Below are positions 1 through 6,768 of a stretch of DNA of 64,000 nucleotides, piece by piece. Source of the stretch: Kitasatospora sp. CB01950 (GTDB taxonomy: Bacteria; Actinomycetota; Actinomycetes; Streptomycetales; Streptomycetaceae); NCBI RefSeq assembly GCF_001905465.1, contig NZ_LISX01000016.1, positions 62,001 to 126,000 of the forward strand, in the 5' to 3' direction. The translations under genes and the position numbers were made by a program. Within the stretch, counting starts at the first letter, position 1, and each line of letters begins with the position of its first letter. The notes below the pieces were generated by a model. That model ran no database searches and had not been told where the DNA came from. It saw only the letters and a list, made by a program, of their open reading frames with translations.

Positions 1-1
1 A

Positions 2-280
2 CTGCACGGACTGCGCTGCGGCTCGTACCTGACGCTCACCCCGGCCGGTTGGCTGTCGCTCGGCGACGGCCGGCACGGGCGCAACCCGCACTCCGGATCG
101 TGGGCCCTCGGCCCGATCCACACCGTCACCGAACTGCCGCCGCGCACTCCGCCGGGCACCGGGCCCGAACGAGCTGCACCGACGGAGCCACCGGTCGCCC
201 CGGTCACCTCGCTGGACACGGTCCGCGCCCTGGAGAGCGGCCGTGACAGCCGGACGATCCGCCGAACTGCCGCCCGCTGA
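2..280 (+). CDS. 3' end of an unidentified protein (partial)
   Basis: An open frame runs in from the left edge and stops with TGA at 278-280, giving the last 92 residues of a protein. The visible part starts LHGLRCGSYLTLTPAGWLSL and becomes Pro/Thr/Ala-rich, ending in an Arg-rich tail (TIRRTAAR). It has GC-rich third positions, as expected for a real gene here. It converges on the minus-strand gene ending at 454, with a shared hairpin between them. I recognise no family from this fragment; the compact start followed by a low-complexity tail only says that we see the C terminus. The start and function lie outside the window. Confidence 0.6.
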   Translation: MHGLRCGSYLTLTPAGWLSLGDGRHGRNPHSGSWALGPIHTVTELPPRTPPGTGPERAAPTEPPVAPVTSLDTVRALESGRDSRTIRRTAAR

Positions 281-406
281 ACGGTCGTCCACCCACGACA
301 ACCCGCACACCGAAGCGACAGATCGACCGGTCGGCCGACTGACCGACCCGGCACCTCGCAGCCCCAACCCCGTTGCACCGGAACAGTATCGGCGCACGGC
401 AAGGCC

Positions 407-432
407 CCGGCTCCGCCCGTGGGCGGAGCCGG
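407..432. terminator. Perfect hairpin between convergent genes
   Basis: CCGGCTCCGCCC and GGGCGGAGCCGG form a perfect 12-bp stem with a 2-base loop. It sits between the plus-strand gene ending at 280 and the minus-strand gene ending at 454, so it can serve both as a bidirectional terminator. There is no U tract, which is usual in Streptomyces. Confidence 0.7.
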
Positions 433-453
433 ACCGGTGCGACGAACCGGCGG

Positions 454-1068
454 TCAGGCGAACAGCGGGGCGACGATGTCCGTCTCGCCGCAGACCACCA
501 GCAGCTTCGCGGCCCGCTCCAGCGCCTTGCGCGCCGCAGCGGCCGCCCGCTCCGCATGGTTCTCGTTGACCACCAGCACCACCACGTCACGGCGCAGCGT
601 CCGGTTCGTGGCGGCGTCGGCGTAGAACACGTCGCTGCTGTCGGCGAGTTGAGCCCAGTAGTGCTCCTCGCCGAAGCTGCGCTCGTGGTCCTGCCAGGGG
701 TGCGCGGCACCGACCGTCAGGACCAGCACGTCGCCGGGGCGACGGCCGGACTCCAGCAGCGCGTCGACTGCTTCCTCGGCCCGGTCGAGGGCCTCGGTCG
801 CGGCGACAGGCAGGAGTTGGACGGTCGGCCGGCCGGGGCGCGGCGCGGGGCCGGGCTTGGGCCGGGGTGCGGGCCGCTGACCGGGAATCGGGCGGTCCGC
901 GCGGGGCGGAACGGGGCGCGGCGGGCCGGGGCGAGGGCCCGGGACCTGAGCGGCAACGGCGGTGGAGGAAGGCATACGGGGGGCGGGTGCGTCCGACTTG
1001 TGAGGAAGGGGAACGCCGGGGCCCGGGATCGTCTCGTGAATCTCCGGCTCCTCGGGGAAGACAGGCAT
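454..1068 (-). CDS. Conserved actinomycete protein with Pro-rich N-terminal half
   Basis: Read as 204 residues from ATG at 1068 (MPVFPEEPEIHE), with AGGAA about 9 bases upstream; an in-frame extension to 1152 lacks a site and is compositionally odd. Residues ~20-90 are a Pro/Arg/Gly-rich, probably disordered stretch. Residues ~90-204 look like a folded alpha/beta domain (TVQLLPV, GDVLVLTVGAAHPWQDHE, DVVVLVVNENHAERAAAAARKALERAAKLLVVCGE). The alternation of hydrophobic strands with Asp-rich turns recalls the C-terminal half of SF1 helicases, but I cannot show any ATPase motif. It is transcribed away from rnhB's 3' side, across a 256-base gap. Function unknown. Confidence 0.6.
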   Translation of the reverse strand: MPVFPEEPEIHETIPGPGVPLPHKSDAPAPRMPSSTAVAAQVPGPRPGPPRPVPPRADRPIPGQRPAPRPKPGPAPRPGRPTVQLLPVAATEALDRAEEAVDALLESGRRPGDVLVLTVGAAHPWQDHERSFGEEHYWAQLADSSDVFYADAATNRTLRRDVVVLVVNENHAERAAAAARKALERAAKLLVVCGETDIVAPLFA

Positions 1069-1289
1069 ACCCGGATTCCTATCAAATGCCGGTCGGATGC
1101 GCACGGGCACCCCACCACTTGAAAGTCCGGCCGTTCGTGCACGGGCATGCAACAGCGCCCGAGCGACGGGTGGATGAATGATGACGAACCGTCAGAAACA
1201 GCGGATTTGGCAGCCCCCAGGACTCCCAGGGGTCGCTCGAAAGTCATGGCGAACCATCGGATTGTTCGACTGCGTGAGGGCGCGTTTCC

Positions 1290-1322
1290 GCCCCGAGGGC
1301 GCGTCGCGCGGCGCCGAGGGGC
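1290..1322 (-). terminator. Putative rnhB terminator hairpin
   Basis: Two nested stems, GCCCC/GGGGC outside and GGCGC/GCGCC inside with small bulges, lie 2 bases beyond the rnhB stop codon. Position and strength fit a terminator for rnhB; no U tract. Confidence 0.45.
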
Positions 1323-1324
1323 GC

Positions 1325-2008
1325 TCAGAATCCGAGCGAGAGCTGTTCGCCGGTGTCGGCCGAAGTGCGCTGCCGCTTGAGGTGGCTCCAGCGCGGCAGG
1401 GCGTCCATGTACGCCCAGGACAGGCGGTGGTGCTCGGTCGGGCCGAGCTCCTCCAGCGCCGCGCGGTGGGTCGGCGAGGGGTATCCGGCGTTCTCCTCGA
1501 ACGCGAACGCCGGGTGGTCCACGCCGAGTTCGGCCATCAGCGTATCCCGTCGGACCTTGGCCAGCACGGAGGCGGCGGAGACGCAGACGCACGACTGGTC
1601 GCCCTTGATCACCGTGCGGACCCGCCACGGGCCGCCCAGGTAGTCGTGCTTGCCGTCCAGGATCACCGCGTCGGGCTGCACCGGCAGCGCCTCCAGGGCG
1701 CGGACGGCGGCCAGCCGCAGCGCGGCGGTCATGCCGAGGTCGTCGCACTCCCGGGGCGAGGCGGCGCCGATCGCGTAGGCGGTCACCCAGTCCTCCAGGA
1801 TCGGGACGAGCGCCTCCCGGCGCCGCTCGGTGAGCAGCTTTGAGTCGGTGAGGCCCTCCGGGGGGCGGCGCAGCCCGGTGACGGCGGCGCCGACCATGAC
1901 CGGTCCGGCCCAGGCCCCGCGGCCCACCTCGTCCAGCCCGACCACCAGGCGGGCTCCGGCCCGGCGCAGGGAGCGCTCGACCGAGTGGGTCGGGGGGTCG
2001 TACGGCAT
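1325..2008 (-). CDS. rnhB: Ribonuclease HII
   Basis: 227 residues. RNase HII removes RNA from RNA-DNA hybrids and cleaves at single ribonucleotides embedded in DNA. The N-terminal signature GLDEVGRG gives the catalytic Asp26-Glu27 pair. Further acidic active-site candidates are Asp118 in ILDGKHDY and Asp155 in SVLAKVRRD, as expected for a DEDD nuclease. The YPSPTH segment and the C-terminal HRLSWAY block also match the family, and the length is normal. ATG at 2008 is preceded by AAGGAA at a good distance. The gene lies downstream of, and in the same direction as, the TetR gene, across 233 bases containing a short tandem repeat. No catalytic residue is missing. Confidence 0.95.
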   Translation of the reverse strand: MPYDPPTHSVERSLRRAGARLVVGLDEVGRGAWAGPVMVGAAVTGLRRPPEGLTDSKLLTERRREALVPILEDWVTAYAIGAASPRECDDLGMTAALRLAAVRALEALPVQPDAVILDGKHDYLGGPWRVRTVIKGDQSCVCVSAASVLAKVRRDTLMAELGVDHPAFAFEENAGYPSPTHRAALEELGPTEHHRLSWAYMDALPRWSHLKRQRTSADTGEQLSLGF

Positions 2009-2132
2009 CGGGGTTCCTTCGCTGGACAGGGCTTCGACCGAGCCCGCGCCCGAGGGCGCTCCCGGCTCCTTTCAGCGTACGCCGCCACCCGGACAGTCCA
2101 ACCCGCCCAGCCTGCCCGGACAGCCCTCCCGG

Positions 2133-2171
2133 CCCGCCCGCTCGACCCGCCCGCTCGACCCGCCCGCTCGA
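2133..2171. repeat. Three exact 13-bp tandem copies
   Basis: The unit CCCGCCCGCTCGA occurs three times head to tail between rnhB and the TetR gene. The longer motif CCCAGCCTGCCCG also flanks the array on both sides (about 2106 and 2176). This looks like local slippage in a non-coding gap; no function is visible. Confidence 0.85.
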
Positions 2172-2241
2172 CCTACCCAGCCTGCCCGAGCACCCCGCCG
2201 CGCCGGAGGCCGACCCGCACCGGGGCTCGCCCCGCGCAGCG

Positions 2242-2865
2242 CTACGGCCGGATCATCGGCAGCAGCACCTGTTCGAGCAGGTCCTCGCCGAACTCCTCGT
2301 CGAACGCCCCCGCGCAGAACTTGGCCCGGTACAGCAGCATCGCCGGCATCACATCGGCGACCGTCGCCACCGCGGCGCCGCGGCGGACGTCTCCCCGGGC
2401 CTCGCCGCGCCGGAGGATGCCGAGGATGCCGCCGGTGGTCGGCTCGACCACCCGCTCGTGCAGGAAGCCCTTGAAGAACTCGGCGCGCTCGTGGTCGAGT
2501 TCGCCCATCAGGCTCCGGACGGCGGCACCGATCCGGGAGTTCAGCACCACGATGTAGCCCTGGACGACGTGCCGCAGTTCGGCCTCCGCGGAGCCGAGGT
2601 CGGGGATGTCGGCGGGCGGCGGCATGGCGGCGACCAGGGCGTCCATCACCAGGTCGGCCTTGGAGGCCCAGCGCCGGTAGAGCGCGGCCTTGCCGGTCTG
2701 CGCAGCGCCGGCCACGCCCTCCATCGTCATCCGGGCGAACCCGCCGGACGTGAGCTGGTCGAGCGCGGCCTCGAGGATCGCGGTCTCCAGCGCCTTGCCA
2801 CGCCTGCGCAGCGGGGCTCCCTCCGCGGGGCCGTCGGCCGATCGTCGCAGGTCCGGCTGATCCAT
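2242..2865 (-). CDS. TetR-family repressor of the divergent efflux gene
   Basis: About 207 residues from ATG at 2865 (MDQPDLRR), six bases after AGGGTGG; an ATG at 2871 is possible but sits against the ribosome binding site. The N-terminal HTH runs through AILEAALDQLTSGGFARMTMEGVAGAAQTGKAALYRRWASKADLV, with the TetR recognition-helix pattern KAALYRRW. The C-terminal part is a helical ligand-binding domain with an acidic end (DEEFGEDLLEQVLLPMI). It is divergent from an MFS drug transporter, and the 143-base gap holds two near-identical operator-like palindromes, so it probably represses both genes and is released by a transported compound. The ligand cannot be read from the sequence. Confidence 0.9.
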   Translation of the reverse strand: MDQPDLRRSADGPAEGAPLRRRGKALETAILEAALDQLTSGGFARMTMEGVAGAAQTGKAALYRRWASKADLVMDALVAAMPPPADIPDLGSAEAELRHVVQGYIVVLNSRIGAAVRSLMGELDHERAEFFKGFLHERVVEPTTGGILGILRRGEARGDVRRGAAVATVADVMPAMLLYRAKFCAGAFDEEFGEDLLEQVLLPMIRP

Positions 2866-2880
2866 CGTCATCCACCCTAA

Positions 2881-2898
2881 AAAACGGTTGCGTTCACT
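2881..2898. promoter_or_regulatory. TetR operator copy 1 (imperfect)
   Basis: On the minus strand this reads AGTGAACGCAACCGTTTT. It matches operator copy 2 (AGTGAACG-NN-ACCGTT core) with a degenerate right arm. It lies 15 bases in front of the TetR start, fitting autorepression. Confidence 0.6.
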
Positions 2899-2923
2899 AT
2901 CGGCGCCGCCTAATGTCCCCCAC

Positions 2924-2943
2924 AGTGAACGGCACCGTTCACT
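2924..2943. promoter_or_regulatory. TetR operator copy 2 (perfect palindrome)
   Basis: AGTGAACGGCACCGTTCACT has 9-bp perfect arms around a 2-base centre (CA). It lies between the divergent TetR and MFS starts, about 65 bases before the transporter, and shares its core with the copy at 2881-2898. This is the expected form and position of a TetR-family operator. Confidence 0.75.
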
Positions 2944-3008
2944 ATTCGCACCATCGAGCACTTTACCGAGCCAGCAACCGATAGCAGTAGCCGGCAGGGG
3001 GCACAACA

Positions 3009-4562
3009 GTGGCTATCTCCGACATGCTCAGCAAGTCGGCTCCGGCGGGGGCCGGTCGCGACCAGCGCAAGGGCATCACGCTCACGGTCATCGCGGCCAC
3101 ACAGCTCATGGTCGTCCTCGACGCGACCATCGTGAACATCGCGCTTCCGCACATCCAGGACGCGTTGAAATTCTCCACCACCAACCTGTCCTGGGTGATC
3201 AACGCCTACACCCTGACGTTCGGCGGCCTGCTGCTGCTGGGCGGCCGGGCCGGCGACATCCTCGGCCGCCGCCGGGTGTTCGTCGTGGGCGTGCTGCTGT
3301 TCGGCCTGGCCTCGTTGCTCGGCGGTTTCGCGCAGAACGGCGGCATGCTGCTCGCCGCCCGTGCGCTGCAGGGCATCGGCGGCGCGATCTGTTCGCCGAC
3401 GGCGTTCGCGCTGATCGCCACCAACTTCCGGGAGGGGCCGGAGCGGAACCGGGCCTTCGGCGTCTTCTCGGCGGTGGCCGGGTCGGGCGCGGCGATAGGC
3501 CTGCTGGCCGGCGGTGTGCTCACGGAGTACCTGAACTGGCGCTGGGTGTTCTTCGTGAACGTGCCGATCGCCGTGCTGATCGCCGTCGCCGCGCCGCGCT
3601 GGATCAGCGAGTCCGAACGGCGCCCGGGCGCTTTCGACCTGCCCGGTGCCCTCACCTCCACCGTCGGCCTGCTCAGCCTGGTGTTCGGGTTCATCCACGC
3701 CGCGGATCCGAAGGCCGGCTGGGGCAACGGCGTGACGATCGCCTCGTTCGCCGTCGGCGCGGCCCTGCTGGTCGCGTTCACGGTCATCGAGCAGCGCACC
3801 GCGCAACCGATCACCCCGCTGCGGCTGCTGCGGAGCCGCAACCGCGCCGGCGGCCTGATCATGATGCTCTGCCTGACGGCGGCCATGTTCGGCATCTTCT
3901 TCTACGTCACGCTCTTCGTTCAGCGCGTGCTCGGCTACAGCGCGCTCAAGGCGGGTGTGGCCTTCCTGCCGATCAGCGCCGCGATCATCGTCGCCGCGCA
4001 GCTCGCCTCAGCCCTCCAGACCAGGTTCGGGCCCAAGCCGTTCCTCGCCACCGGCAGCGTCCTGGTGACGGTCGGGCTGAGCTGGCTGACCCGGACGGAC
4101 GTGCACAGCAGCTACCCGCTGGGCGTGCTCGGCCCGACGGTCACCTTCGGCTTCGGCATGGGCCTGATATTCGTCCCGGTGATGCTGATGGCGGTCTCCG
4201 GGGTCGCGGCACACGAGACGGGCGCCGCCTCGGGCCTGCTCAACTCGGTGCAGCAGATCGGCGGTTCGGTCGGCCTGTCGATACTCACCACGGTCTTCGC
4301 CAAGGCCGCCACCTCCGAGGGCAACCGCCGACAGCCGGACTTCCTCGCCCACGCAGGCCCGGCCGAGCTGCAGTACGCCCAGCAGCATCAGGCCTTCCCG
4401 CCCGGCAGCACGTGGGCCGACGAGGTGCTGGCGTACGCCGTCTCGCACGCCTTCGTGGTGGGCGTGGCGTTCTCGGTGGCCGCGCTGCTGTCCGCGCTGT
4501 TCGTGGTCAAGGCGAAGGCCTCGGACCTGCCCGCCGAGGCCCCTGCCGGAATGGCGATATGA
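3009..4562 (+). CDS. DHA2-family (EmrB/QacA type) MFS efflux transporter
   Basis: 517 residues with about 14 hydrophobic segments, the DHA2 number. The family signature LDATIVNIALPHIQ lies in the first segment at residues ~37-50, followed by WVINAYTLTFGGLLLLGGRAGDILGRRR, which contains motif A (GGRAGDILGRR) between helices 2 and 3. The helix-5 region is GSGAAIGLLAGGVLTEYLNWRWVFFVNVP, the antiporter motif C area. It probably exports a drug or self-made toxic compound by proton exchange. GTG at 3009 follows AGGGGG. The divergent TetR gene and its operators indicate inducible expression. The substrate is not predictable. Confidence 0.93.
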   Translation: MAISDMLSKSAPAGAGRDQRKGITLTVIAATQLMVVLDATIVNIALPHIQDALKFSTTNLSWVINAYTLTFGGLLLLGGRAGDILGRRRVFVVGVLLFGLASLLGGFAQNGGMLLAARALQGIGGAICSPTAFALIATNFREGPERNRAFGVFSAVAGSGAAIGLLAGGVLTEYLNWRWVFFVNVPIAVLIAVAAPRWISESERRPGAFDLPGALTSTVGLLSLVFGFIHAADPKAGWGNGVTIASFAVGAALLVAFTVIEQRTAQPITPLRLLRSRNRAGGLIMMLCLTAAMFGIFFYVTLFVQRVLGYSALKAGVAFLPISAAIIVAAQLASALQTRFGPKPFLATGSVLVTVGLSWLTRTDVHSSYPLGVLGPTVTFGFGMGLIFVPVMLMAVSGVAAHETGAASGLLNSVQQIGGSVGLSILTTVFAKAATSEGNRRQPDFLAHAGPAELQYAQQHQAFPPGSTWADEVLAYAVSHAFVVGVAFSVAALLSALFVVKAKASDLPAEAPAGMAI

Positions 4563-4589
4563 CGCCCCGCCGAGCGGGCTGACACACCC

Positions 4590-4617
4590 GGAGGGTGGAG
4601 GCGGGACCCCACCCTCC
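4590..4617 (+). terminator. Hairpin after the MFS gene
   Basis: GGAGGGTGG pairs perfectly with CCACCCTCC across a 10-base loop, 28 bases after the MFS stop. It lies between the convergent MFS and DUF4173-type genes and can terminate either. Confidence 0.65.
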
Positions 4618-4696
4618 CCCACCCTCCGCCAGCAACCAGCAACCAGCAACCAGCAGCAGCCGACCGCCAACGGCCGGCCGCCGCCGGAGCCAACGG

Positions 4697-6538
4697 TCAG
4701 CGGTACTCGCTCCGCCCGTCGAGCAGTCCGGCCCGCCGGCAGGCCTGGCCGCCGTCCCAGGTCACCGGGTGCGCCGCGAGGATCTCCCGGGCGCGGGCCT
4801 CGGCCCGGCTGATGGCGTACCAGGAGGGCGCGGGCTCGTTCGCCAGCTCGGCGGCGATGGGCTGGAGGGCACAGGTGCGCAGGTCGTCGGGCAGCCGGTC
4901 GAGGGCGGGCACGGCGTCGACGGAGAGGCCGCGCAGGTAGTTGATGTCGAGGTGGGCCGCAGAGGTGCGGTAGCGGTCGACGTTCTGCTCGGCGATCAGC
5001 CCGTCGGTCCGCAGCAGGCCGAACAGTGCCACGGCGAGGGCGGCGCTGAGCACCACCGCACGGGGCAGCCAGCGTCGGGTGGAGAGCACCGAACCGAACA
5101 GCACCATCAGGAAGACCAGCCCGAGCCAGATCTCCACGGCGGCGACGTTGACCCTCAGGCGGGTGAGTCCGAAGGCATCCATGTACAGGCTCATGCGGAC
5201 CAAGGCGGTGCCGACCACGACGAGGGTGAGGGTGCAGAGCATGCCGAGCATCACCTTGACCAGCCGCCGGTCCCCCGGAGTGCTGCGCGGCGCCCAGTAC
5301 TTGGCGAGCGCGACGACCAGGAGGGTGAGCACGGCGATCCAGAGCAGTTGCCAGAAGCCTTGGCGGGCGTACGCGGCGGGGGTCATCCCGGTGCGGCGCA
5401 TGATCGAGCCGTGGCCGCCGATCAGCACCACCAGCTGTACCACCACGAAGGTGCCGAACAGCAGGTTCATCACCGCCAGCGGCATCGCCCACTCCAGGCG
5501 TCCGCGTTCCTTGCCGGCGGACGTCCTGGTGCGGTCCCAGCGGCGCGGGGCGGCGGCGGTGTGCGCGGCGCCCAGCGCCAGTACCGCTCCGCCGACGAAG
5601 AACACGAAGCGCAGCGGGGTCTCCCCCGGCTCCACCGAGGGGACGAGGTGGCCCAGCAGGTCGGCGACGGTGGAGTCGGCGCCGGCGAACAGCGCGCCGA
5701 AGACCACCAGCAGCAGCAGCGAGACCCCGGCGGCCTTCACCACCTGTCCGAGGCGTGCCTTGGCCGGAAAGCGGCGGTCCTTCAGCGCCCGGAAACCCCA
5801 GGCGAGTCCGGGCAAGAAGTGCGCCCAGAGTCCTATCGATCCCATCGCGACGCCGACCCAGCGGGTGCCGCCGTGCAGGGTGAGCGAGCCGACGCAGATC
5901 GCGGCGATCACGGCGAGCGTCGCCGCCCCGCCCGAGCCGCTGACGGCCGGCACCAGGCAGAGCAGCAGCGCGGCCACGGCGAAGGTCAGGTGCCAGGGCT
6001 TGATCCGCCGCCCGGTGCCCAGCGCGGTCATCGCCGCACCGACGGCGGCCGCGAGGGCGCAGAGCAGCAGGTTGACGCCGATCCCGTCACCGAGCACGGC
6101 CGCGCTGACCAGCCCGGACACACCCGCCGCCGCCAGCACCCGCAGCCTGGCGGGCGCGGCGGCCCGGGCCTTGCTGGGCCGCAGCCACTCCGGTTCGGGC
6201 AGCGGCTGCTGCGGCCGGTACTGGTACGGGTTGGCACCCACCGGGCCCGCCGGGCCGGCCGGGCCCGCCGGTCCCGCCGGTCCCGACGCAGCGCCCCCCA
6301 CCGGCGTCCCCTTCCCGAACGCCCCCGGCCGCGCAGCCGTCCCCGTCACCCACGCCGTTCCTGCCGCTCCTGCCGCTCCCGGAGGGACCCTGAACGGGTC
6401 GGCCGGCGCCGACGCCCCGCTCGCACCCTGCCCCGCCGGGGGCGCCCCGTGCGCACCCGCCCCGGCCGGCGGCTGTCCGCCGGATCCGGCGGCGCCGCTG
6501 GTGTCGCTGGTGCCGCTGGAGTCGGACGACTGCGACAT
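4697..6538 (-). CDS. DUF4153/DUF4173-type polytopic membrane protein with collagen-like N terminus
   Basis: 613 residues. Residues 1-~125 are a soluble Ser/Gly/Pro/Ala-rich tail containing five Gly-Pro-Ala/Val triplets (GPAGPAGPAGPAGPVG), then PYQYRPQQPLPEPEW. From ~130 to ~520 there are roughly a dozen hydrophobic helices. The pattern WHLTF, LPGLAWGFRALKDRRFP, LNLLFGTFVVVQLVVLIGG and AAYARQGFWQLLWIAVLTLLVVALAKYWAP is typical of DUF4173 proteins. The last ~90 residues are a soluble domain (DINYLRGLSVDAVPALDRLPDDLRTCAL). ATG at 6538 follows GGGGG. Function is unknown for the family; the N-terminal tail would lie inside the cell unless the topology is reversed. The gene stands alone, with a terminator from the upstream gene before it. 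Confidence 0.8.
   Translation of the reverse strand: MSQSSDSSGTSDTSGAAGSGGQPPAGAGAHGAPPAGQGASGASAPADPFRVPPGAAGAAGTAWVTGTAARPGAFGKGTPVGGAASGPAGPAGPAGPAGPVGANPYQYRPQQPLPEPEWLRPSKARAAAPARLRVLAAAGVSGLVSAAVLGDGIGVNLLLCALAAAVGAAMTALGTGRRIKPWHLTFAVAALLLCLVPAVSGSGGAATLAVIAAICVGSLTLHGGTRWVGVAMGSIGLWAHFLPGLAWGFRALKDRRFPAKARLGQVVKAAGVSLLLLVVFGALFAGADSTVADLLGHLVPSVEPGETPLRFVFFVGGAVLALGAAHTAAAPRRWDRTRTSAGKERGRLEWAMPLAVMNLLFGTFVVVQLVVLIGGHGSIMRRTGMTPAAYARQGFWQLLWIAVLTLLVVALAKYWAPRSTPGDRRLVKVMLGMLCTLTLVVVGTALVRMSLYMDAFGLTRLRVNVAAVEIWLGLVFLMVLFGSVLSTRRWLPRAVVLSAALAVALFGLLRTDGLIAEQNVDRYRTSAAHLDINYLRGLSVDAVPALDRLPDDLRTCALQPIAAELANEPAPSWYAISRAEARAREILAAHPVTWDGGQACRRAGLLDGRSEYR
6239..6286 (-). repeat. 9-bp tandem repeat coding for Gly-Pro-Ala triplets
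   Basis: Near-identical 9-bp units of the GGGCCCGCC/GGTCCCGCC type encode consecutive Gly-Pro-X triplets in the N-terminal tail of the DUF4173-type protein. The units differ only at synonymous or single bases, so recent slippage expansion is likely. Confidence 0.75.
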
Positions 6539-6558
6539 GAAACCCCCTCAGAATGCGG

Positions 6559-6588
6559 GCATGCGAAGGTTTTCGGCCAGTCGCATGC
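6559..6588. promoter_or_regulatory. Perfect 8-bp inverted repeat upstream of the DUF4173-type gene
   Basis: GCATGCGA (6559-6566) and TCGCATGC (6581-6588) form perfect arms with a 14-base spacer, 20-50 bases before the start codon. It could be an operator or a leader hairpin; nothing identifies a regulator. Confidence 0.4.
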
Positions 6589-6641
6589 CTGGTCGTGCCG
6601 GTGACTCTAGAACCGTAGACCCATTTCTGAACAGGTTCAAA

Positions 6642-6659
6642 AAGCCGCCGGGGCGGCTT
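6642..6659 (-). terminator. Rho-independent terminator of the large secreted-protein gene
   Basis: Read on the minus strand, AAGCCGCC-CC-GGCGGCTT is an 8-bp perfect stem running straight into TTTTTG, a classical U-tract terminator that is rare in this genome type. It lies 109 bases beyond the stop of the 1038-residue protein and before the DUF4173-type gene, separating the two units. Confidence 0.85.
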
Positions 6660-6741
6660 GGTCACAGAGTTGTGACACAGACCGCCCCGGCAGGGGTGGA
6701 GCAGAGCCCGATCAAGCAGAGCCCGACCGGGCAGAACCGAT

Positions 6742-6768
6742 CAGGCCGACCAGGCCGACCAGGCCGAT
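6742..6768. repeat. Three tandem 9-bp units at the 3' end of the secreted-protein gene
   Basis: CAGGCCGAC, CAGGCCGAC and CAGGCCGAT lie head to tail and run just into the stop codon of the gene ending at 6768. No role is visible. Confidence 0.7.
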
